Below, in pieces: positions 57,358-62,603 of a stretch of 62,603 nt of DNA (position 1 is its first letter; every line of letters begins with the position of its first letter). The position numbers and the translations under genes were made by a program. The notes under the pieces are model-generated. The model was not told the DNA's origin. It was given only the letters and a program-made list of their open reading frames with translations, and did no database searches. The DNA comes from Pusillimonas minor. Lineage in GTDB: Bacteria > Pseudomonadota > Gammaproteobacteria > Burkholderiales > Burkholderiaceae_B. Location of the stretch: NCBI RefSeq assembly GCF_014237865.1, contig NZ_JACJUU010000013.1:1-62603 (forward strand), given 5' to 3'.

Positions 57358-59136
57358 TTGAGCTCTGTTTTACCATCAGCGCCCGCCCACGCCGAGCCGG
57401 TGAAGTTTTATTTGTGGCGACGAATCTACAGTCGCTTGGGTGTCTACTGGAAAGCCGTCGTCGTGGCCATGATCCTGATTTCGATCAGCGCGGCGACACA
57501 GCCCACCTTGGCCGTCATCATGAAGCCGCTGCTCGACGACGGCTTTACCGGCGACAAGCCGTCGTACATGTGGTCAATACCGCTGGCGGTTATTGGCCTC
57601 ATGTTGGTGCGTGGCGTGTCTACCTTTTCAAGCAGCTATATGTTTGCCTGGATCGCGAACAATATGCTGCTGGGCATCCGCAAAGAGATGTTCCAGCGGT
57701 TGCTGCATTTGCCAGACAGCGAATTCAGGCGCGGCGATACCGGCCGCTTGCTGAACCGTTTCACTATCGACGCAGGTAACGTAACCGGCCTGGCTACCGA
57801 AGTTATTACAGTACTTGTGCGCGAAACGCTTATTGTCGTTTCGTTGCTTGCCGTGCTTTTGTATATGTCGTGGCAGCTCACCCTGATTGTGCTGCTGGTC
57901 TTGCCGCTGTCGGTTTATGTGTCGCGTATTTTCATCAAGCGCTTGCGCAAAATCAATCGCGATACGATCAACATGAATGCCGAGCTCACCCGGGTGGTTG
58001 GCGAGGCCATCGACGGCCAGCGCGTCGTCAAAATGTTCGAGGGTTACGAGCGCGAAGATGCTCGCTTTGATTACATCAATAGCCGCTTGCGCCGCTTTTA
58101 CATGCGCGCCGCAAGCTCCGATGCTGCCATGTCGCCCATTACCCAGTTTTTTGTCGGGGTGTCGGTTGCGGCCGTTATTGCGGTTGCGCTTTATCAGGCC
58201 AACACCGAAGGCCTCACCGTCGGTAGTTTTGCTGCATTCATGGCGGCGCTTGGGCAAATTTTCGACCCGATCAAACGGCTCACCAATATCGCCGGCGCCA
58301 TGCAACGCATGCTGGTATCGGCCGAAAGCGTTTTTGGCCTGATTGACCAGAAGCCCGAGAACGACAAAGGCACGCATGTGTTTAACGGGCAGGTCAAGGG
58401 CAAGGTCGAGTTCGAGCATATCAGCCATCGTTTCTCCGATGCCCAACGTGATACCCTGGCCGATGTATCGTTCGTGGCCGAACCCGGTCAAACTATCGCA
58501 TTGGTCGGGCGCTCTGGTAGTGGCAAGACAACGCTGGTTAACATGTTGCCGCGCTTTATCGAGCCTACAGCGGGGCGGGTGCTGATCGATGGCCAACCCA
58601 TCGAAGATTGCCAGTTGCGCAGCCTGCGCGCCCAGTTATCCCTGGTCAGCCAAGATGTCGTTCTGTTTGATGGCACCATTGGTGAAAACGTGGGGTACGG
58701 TGCTTTGCACGACGCCAGTCAAGACGACATCTGGAAGGCGCTCGAGGCAGCCAATTTGCACGATTTTGTTCGCGGCTTACCCGAAGGCCTCGAGACCCGC
58801 GTTGGCGAAAACGCCAACCAGTTGTCGGGTGGGCAGCGTCAGCGTTTGGCTATTGCCCGGGCGCTTATTAAAAATGCACCCATCCTGATCCTCGACGAGG
58901 CAACGTCGGCGCTCGATAACGAATCTGAGCGTCAAGTGCAGGCGTCGCTCGAGCAGCTGATGGTGGGGCGCACTACGCTGGTCATTGCGCATCGCTTGTC
59001 TACCGTACAGAAGGCGGACACAATCCTTGTGCTCGACCAGGGCAAAATCGTAGAGTCCGGAAGGCACGAAGCGCTTTTGGCTCAAAAAGGTTTGTATTCC
59101 GCACTGTACGAAATGCAGTTCAAAGAAGTGCTTTGA
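57358..59136 (+). CDS. msbA: Lipid A-core flippase MsbA
   Basis: A 592-residue half-size ABC exporter that moves lipid A-core across the inner membrane. Six membrane helices (about 20-320) precede the ATPase with Walker A GRSGSGKTTL (Lys390), signature LSGGQRQRLAIARAL and Walker B ILILDEATSALD. The exact start is uncertain. TTG at 57358 gives about 16 residues before the conserved FYLWRRIYSRL; GTG at 57400 gives two. No ATG is well placed. It lies 96 bases from the divergent GT9 gene, which fits LPS export. Confidence 0.92.
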   Translation: MSSVLPSAPAHAEPVKFYLWRRIYSRLGVYWKAVVVAMILISISAATQPTLAVIMKPLLDDGFTGDKPSYMWSIPLAVIGLMLVRGVSTFSSSYMFAWIANNMLLGIRKEMFQRLLHLPDSEFRRGDTGRLLNRFTIDAGNVTGLATEVITVLVRETLIVVSLLAVLLYMSWQLTLIVLLVLPLSVYVSRIFIKRLRKINRDTINMNAELTRVVGEAIDGQRVVKMFEGYEREDARFDYINSRLRRFYMRAASSDAAMSPITQFFVGVSVAAVIAVALYQANTEGLTVGSFAAFMAALGQIFDPIKRLTNIAGAMQRMLVSAESVFGLIDQKPENDKGTHVFNGQVKGKVEFEHISHRFSDAQRDTLADVSFVAEPGQTIALVGRSGSGKTTLVNMLPRFIEPTAGRVLIDGQPIEDCQLRSLRAQLSLVSQDVVLFDGTIGENVGYGALHDASQDDIWKALEAANLHDFVRGLPEGLETRVGENANQLSGGQRQRLAIARALIKNAPILILDEATSALDNESERQVQASLEQLMVGRTTLVIAHRLSTVQKADTILVLDQGKIVESGRHEALLAQKGLYSALYEMQFKEVL

Positions 59137-59220
59137 TATCGCTTTTGTGTTGGTTGACGCGCGCGGTAATCTATAACCCTCAGGTGCAATGCCGCCCGCA
59201 GGTTTACACAGGAAATGATC

Positions 59221-59676
59221 ATGAAAAAAGGGATAGTTGTTGCAATGGCGGCCGTACTGGCGGGTTGCGCTTCTTCAAATAATGCCGGAATTGGTTTGTC
59301 GGTGCTTGAGCGCGAGCCCTATCTTCGGGCCGACCGTTTGTTCACAAAAGACTTTGTTCAGGTGCAAAAAGCAGTGTTCAAGCATCAGGCTGTTTGCAAC
59401 CCCGAAGTTAAATTTTCTGTCGACGCGCTCAACCCTAATTTCGCCCGCGTAACCAAGCCCTATACCCCGGGCGCCACGGGCTGGAACAACACGGTCGTTT
59501 TGCACCTGACGCTCAACAAAGAACGGAATAGTCAGGGGCGTGTGTACAGCTACTACGCCACCACCGACAACCAGGTGCAAGACATGTTCGCCATCATTCA
59601 GCGCCCCGAATACTGCCCCGAAAAGCCCGAGCTGAATGTGCCCGAACCCGAAGAGAAAACCGCCTCAGAATCGTAA
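59221..59676 (+). CDS. Unrecognised outer-membrane lipoprotein
   Basis: A 151-residue protein with a type II signal peptide. MKKGIVVAMAAV is followed by lipobox LAGC, giving lipidated Cys16; Ala-Ser at +2/+3 favours the outer membrane. The mature part has two cysteines (Cys59, Cys132) that could form a disulfide, and an acidic Pro/Glu-rich tail. I recognise no family. The start at 59221 has AGGA at 59210-59213 with a 7-base spacer, better than the ATG at 59215. It follows msbA by 84 bases. Confidence 0.8.
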   Translation: MKKGIVVAMAAVLAGCASSNNAGIGLSVLEREPYLRADRLFTKDFVQVQKAVFKHQAVCNPEVKFSVDALNPNFARVTKPYTPGATGWNNTVVLHLTLNKERNSQGRVYSYYATTDNQVQDMFAIIQRPEYCPEKPELNVPEPEEKTASES

Positions 59677-59764
59677 GTTTGCTTGTGGTGGCCTGGGCAG
59701 TTTTTAGCACATTGGCCTTTAATTTATGGGTAGCTGCGCAGACAGGCTTGTGGTTTGTTGCCCC

Positions 59765-60244
59765 TTATAACCATTTCAGGGCGGTAATACCAATATAGGC
59801 GCAGCCCAGCAGGCCGTGCATACCAATAAAAAATCGCACCGAGGTCGGCCGTTTGACAGGCAACGCCATGAACTCCTGGGGCAGCAGGGGGCCTGCCCTG
59901 TCAATGGCATCGAACCTGACCGGGTCAAAGCATCCTAACAGGTTCTCCAGCCTTGACATCCGGCGTATGCACACGGCATACAGGTTGAACAATGTGTTGG
60001 TTAGTGTGATGCCAATAATGGTCATGCCAAACGGTATCACCATTAGCAGCGAGGCTTGTAAGGCAGAGACTTTGTCTCCAAAGGCCAGCCCCACGAAAAT
60101 CAGGCAGGCCGACACAATCAACACATTGGCGTTGACAATCAGTTGCTCGTAATGACGAGTCCAGTTCTGGGCTTCGCCATACAGCTGCCTGACGGTGGCC
60201 ACGTCGTGCTCGTCGAGCGACGGGCGAGAAGTTATCGGCGCCAT
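59765..60244 (-). CDS. Unrecognised small membrane protein
   Basis: A 159-residue protein with a charged N-terminus, two adjacent hydrophobic helices (about 37-56 and 62-92) and a third near the C-terminus (137-157). The soluble segment between helices 2 and 3 is amphipathic. I do not recognise the family. It lies one base after the rng stop, so it is probably translated from the rng transcript. It may be a membrane partner or a passenger gene. Confidence 0.72.
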   Translation of the reverse strand: MAPITSRPSLDEHDVATVRQLYGEAQNWTRHYEQLIVNANVLIVSACLIFVGLAFGDKVSALQASLLMVIPFGMTIIGITLTNTLFNLYAVCIRRMSRLENLLGCFDPVRFDAIDRAGPLLPQEFMALPVKRPTSVRFFIGMHGLLGCAYIGITALKWL

Positions 60245-60245
60245 C

Positions 60246-61709
60246 TTAAATCAGCACAATATCGTATTGCTCTTGAGAATAACCATTCTCTACTTCGAGG
60301 GTAATGGGTTTGCCAACAAAGTCGCCCAGCATGGCCAGGTGCGCGCTTTCTTCTTCCAGAAACAGGTCGACTACGGCCTGCGATGCCAGCACACGAAACT
60401 CTTTCGGATTGAATTGCCTGGACTCACGCAAAATTTCACGCAAAATCTCGTAGCACAGCGTGCGTGGCGTGCGTACGTGCCCGCGCGATTGGCACGTCGG
60501 GCAGGGCTCGCAGAGCTGATGTGCCAGTGAGTCGCGCGTCCGTTTGCGCGTCATCTCTACCAACCCTAATTGGCTGAACCCGCTCACCGTCATTCGGGTC
60601 CTGTCTTTTGACAGGGCCTTGTTCAGTTCGGCCAGCACAGCGCTGCGGTGCCCTGCATCATCCATATCGATAAAGTCCAGAATGATGATGCCACCGAGGT
60701 TTCGCAAGCGAAGCTGCCGCGCGATGGCAACGGCGGCTTCAAGGTTGGTTTTGAATATGGTGTCGTCAAAATTCCGGCCCCCGACAAAACCGCCGGTGTT
60801 GACGTCGACGGTGGTCAACGCTTCGGTCTGGTCAATAATAAGGTAGCCGCCCGATTTAAGGTCAACCCGACGCGACAGCGCGCGTGCAATTTCTTCGTCG
60901 ACGTTAGCGGTGTCAAATAGTGGGCGCTCCCCGCTGTAATGCGAGATCCGGTCTTTTACCGACGGGGTGAAGGTTTCGGCCCAGTCTATAAGACGTTGCG
61001 TGGTGGCACGCGAGTCGACCAGAATGGCGCCGGTATCCGGGCTGACCATATCGCGCAAGACGCGTTGTTCAAGGGTAAGGTCGGTGTACAGCATTGATGG
61101 GGCGGGCTGCGACTTGGCTTTTGCCTGGATCCGGCCCCACAGTATGCGTAAATATGACAAGTCGGCGGCCAGCTCTTCGTCGCTGGCCCCTTCGGCCTGG
61201 GTTCGCACAATAAACCCGCCGGCCTCGCCTTCAGGCATCAGCTTGGTTACCCGCTCCCGCAAGGCATTGCGCTCTTCCTCAGATTCGATTTTTTGAGAAA
61301 TGCCCACGTGGGGCTCGTGGGGCAGGTACACCAGCATGCGGCCGGCGATACTGACCTGGGTGGATAGCCGTGCGCCTTTGGTGCCTAACGGGTCTTTAAT
61401 AACCTGCACCATTAAAGACTGTCCTTCAAACAACAGCTTTTCAATCGGGGTCAGGGTGCCGCCGGTGGTGCGCTCTGCGCGATTCTGGCGCAAGTCGGCA
61501 ACATGTATGAACGCCGCGCGCTCAAGGCCAATATCCACAAAAGCGCTTTGCATCCCGGGCAAGACACGAACGACCTTGCCCAAATAAAGGTTGCCGACAT
61601 GGCCGCGCTGTATGCTGCGTTCCATATGCAGTTCTTGCACAGCCCCTTGCTCGACAATCGCTACACGTGTTTCAAAGGGGGTTACGTTAATCAGAATATC
61701 TTCGGCCAT
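60246..61709 (-). CDS. rng: Ribonuclease G
   Basis: A 487-residue RNase E/G family endonuclease that matures the 5' end of 16S rRNA and degrades mRNA. The N-terminal S1 domain (about 38-128) begins GNLYLGKVVRVLPGMQSAFVD, read in parts. The DNase I-like catalytic domain has NTGGFVGG and LDFIDMDD, and the zinc-link is CPTC. It lacks the long C-terminal scaffold of RNase E. In many betaproteobacteria maf and rlmH precede rng; here the upstream 0.9 kb holds no gene. Confidence 0.95.
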   Translation of the reverse strand: MAEDILINVTPFETRVAIVEQGAVQELHMERSIQRGHVGNLYLGKVVRVLPGMQSAFVDIGLERAAFIHVADLRQNRAERTTGGTLTPIEKLLFEGQSLMVQVIKDPLGTKGARLSTQVSIAGRMLVYLPHEPHVGISQKIESEEERNALRERVTKLMPEGEAGGFIVRTQAEGASDEELAADLSYLRILWGRIQAKAKSQPAPSMLYTDLTLEQRVLRDMVSPDTGAILVDSRATTQRLIDWAETFTPSVKDRISHYSGERPLFDTANVDEEIARALSRRVDLKSGGYLIIDQTEALTTVDVNTGGFVGGRNFDDTIFKTNLEAAVAIARQLRLRNLGGIIILDFIDMDDAGHRSAVLAELNKALSKDRTRMTVSGFSQLGLVEMTRKRTRDSLAHQLCEPCPTCQSRGHVRTPRTLCYEILREILRESRQFNPKEFRVLASQAVVDLFLEEESAHLAMLGDFVGKPITLEVENGYSQEQYDIVLI

Positions 61710-62315
61710 GCGCGTCTTTTCTTAAGTGTTCTGTGTTTATTATGCGGCACAGGCGTCTTGTGTTGTTCGCGGCATAAGCGCAGCGTGTATGTGCGCAACG
61801 CGTAAAACAGGTAATGCAGCCACGCCTGTCGTTGTATTGAAGTATGCCACGTCAGCTAAAAATTGCCGGGGCTACCCTATATCTGAGCTTCCCTATATAA
61901 GAGAACAATAGCTCGCATAGGAGAACAGGCGCCCGCGTTCGGGCTAACAACGCTTTATACAGCCTGGGCCGCGTCACGTCGGCTCACCCGACGATTCTAT
62001 GCGTGGCCGCCATGATGTGCAGGTCATCGCGCCGTTGATGCGCCAAGAGTGAAACTATATTGCCTCGCTGCTGCATTAAATGTAGAGCCTATGTGCCCGG
62101 CGTTGGCTTTAGCGAGTTGAGCGTTGAATAGATGCGGCGGTCGTCACGGTGTGTGGCAGATGGGCACAAACCGTGCAGCGGCCATTAAATGCAGGAAAGC
62201 AGCACGTACAACCGATGCCGCAGCAGCAAAATAACCTGCAGGCCGCCGGTTAAGCCGCACGTTTTCATCAAAGCAGCTCTTTTTGGCGTGTTTTTGATTA
62301 TTTTCTGGCGTCGAC
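61710..62315. other. Gene-free stretch upstream of rng
   Basis: About 600 bases hold no convincing reading frame on either strand. Two copies of CCCTATAT lie 16 bases apart (61875-61882 and 61891-61898), a spacing near one and a half helical turns. A 6-bp hairpin lies at 61977-61993. The rng promoter should be in this region on the minus strand, but I could not pick one with confidence. No tRNA or known riboswitch was recognised. Confidence 0.5.
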
Positions 62316-62345
62316 TTGCACACATTAAAATAACCGTGCTATAGT
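62316..62345 (+). promoter_or_regulatory. Strong sigma-70-like promoter, first of two
   Basis: TTGCAC (62316-62321) and TATAGT (62340-62345) are spaced by 18 bases, with an AT-rich tract just upstream. It reads toward the window end. It is 237 bases before a second, stronger promoter, an arrangement seen at rRNA operons. Confidence 0.6.
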
Positions 62346-62369
62346 TCGCCTCCTTTGCAGCACAGCCGG

Positions 62370-62385
62370 TTCGGGTTTACCCGAA
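62370..62385 (+). other. Hairpin in the leader after the first promoter
   Basis: A perfect 6-bp stem (62370-62375 with 62380-62385) carries a four-base loop and begins about 17 bases after the expected transcription start. A weaker outer pairing (CCTTTGC with GCAAAGG) flanks it. It may be a leader structure. Confidence 0.45.
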
Positions 62386-62552
62386 TAGGTGGTGAGGCAA
62401 AGGGCGAGACAAGAACTTTTTTAGCCGCGCAGTTGGGGTCCAGGTTCTGGGTTTTGGCTGTGGGGTTGGCCTGAATAAGGCGGGTTGTTCAAGTCGTGGT
62501 GGTAGTTTTAAGAAGTGGTTTAAAAACTTTTTAAAATAAACTGCAAAACGAT

Positions 62553-62581
62553 TTGACAGCGATAAAAAAAGGGTTCATAAT
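62553..62581 (+). promoter_or_regulatory. Very strong promoter with UP-like element (rRNA-operon type)
   Basis: A perfect TTGACA (62553-62558), a 17-base spacer and CATAAT (62576-62581) form a near-consensus promoter. The 40 bases before it are rich in A- and T-tracts, like the UP elements of rrn P1 promoters. The following CTCG discriminator and TTTCTTCG region resemble rRNA leaders of Burkholderiales as I remember them. The transcribed gene lies outside the window. Confidence 0.65.
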
Positions 62582-62603
62582 CTCGTTTCTTCGCTGATCG
62601 AAC

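Noticed and set aside
57628-58596. A 322-codon open frame opposite msbA
   Set aside because: Its composition (His/Asn/Gln-rich) is that of a reverse-complement shadow, and msbA carries all ABC-exporter motifs.
61726-61911. A 61-codon plus-strand frame upstream of rng
   Set aside because: It overlaps the region expected to hold the rng promoter, and shows no ribosome site or protein-like composition.

Overview
The window looks like a chromosomal segment of a betaproteobacterium, order Burkholderiales and most likely family Alcaligenaceae (Bordetella/Pusillimonas-like). This is inferred from protein resemblance, from the rpsF-priB-rpsR-rplI-dnaB order, from hpnCDE, and from a Gram-negative LPS/MsbA block next to dnaE. 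Nearly all of the DNA is coding. I see no tRNA, rRNA, CRISPR array, prophage, transposase or integrase. No taxonomic search could be run.

Layout. 1-9.0 kb: the tail of an unknown gene and a terminator, then a LOG-family phosphoribohydrolase divergent from polA with overlapping start codons, a dienelactone hydrolase, HtpX protease, an EamA exporter, a two-domain sulfurtransferase and an orphan Rieske oxygenase. 9.0-13.1 kb: xseB-ispA-dxs (isoprenoid precursors) and folE2. 13.3-16.4 kb: ribosomal/replication operon rpsF-priB-rpsR-rplI, a terminator, then dnaB. 16.4-20.1 kb, minus strand: pdxA, PIN-PhoH ATPase, peroxiredoxin, Mth938-like protein. 20.3-24.7 kb: alaC-hom-thrC (overlapping ATGA junctions) and crcB. 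24.7-27.7 kb, minus strand: hpnCDE, which makes squalene from the farnesyl diphosphate supplied by Dxs/IspA. 27.8-34.4 kb: alr, an SDR with altered catalytic residues, radA, a large FtsX-like permease and a Kdo-kinase-like gene. 34.5-39.5 kb: polyamine ABC transporter potFGHI, an ArsC/YffB-like protein and rpiA. 39.5-42.2 kb: phoU behind a good Pho-box match, yggX, argA. 42.2-49.6 kb: hrpA and dnaE.

49.6-59.1 kb is the main envelope region. A six-gene operon overlaps the end of dnaE: GT4, deacetylase, GT2, GT4, deacetylase, GT4. It meets a minus-strand set (Cys-cluster protein, YdcF/ElyC-like protein, GT9 heptosyltransferase), followed by msbA. The likely job is assembly and deacetylation of an LPS core or a related surface glycan, with MsbA flipping lipid A-core. 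The first four genes (49.6-53.4 kb) are AT-richer and lack the codon-junction habit of the rest of the window, so they probably have a different history.

59.2-62.6 kb: an unrecognised lipoprotein, an unrecognised small membrane protein, rng, and about 0.9 kb without genes. That stretch ends in two strong promoter-like sites; the last has an AT-rich upstream tract and looks like an rRNA-operon promoter whose transcript starts at the window edge.

No single element is clearly a new system. The best leads are the two-deacetylase glycan operon of mixed composition, the SDR with a Phe in place of the catalytic Tyr, the Pho-box/phoU unit away from pst genes, and the shared start codons of the LOG gene and polA.
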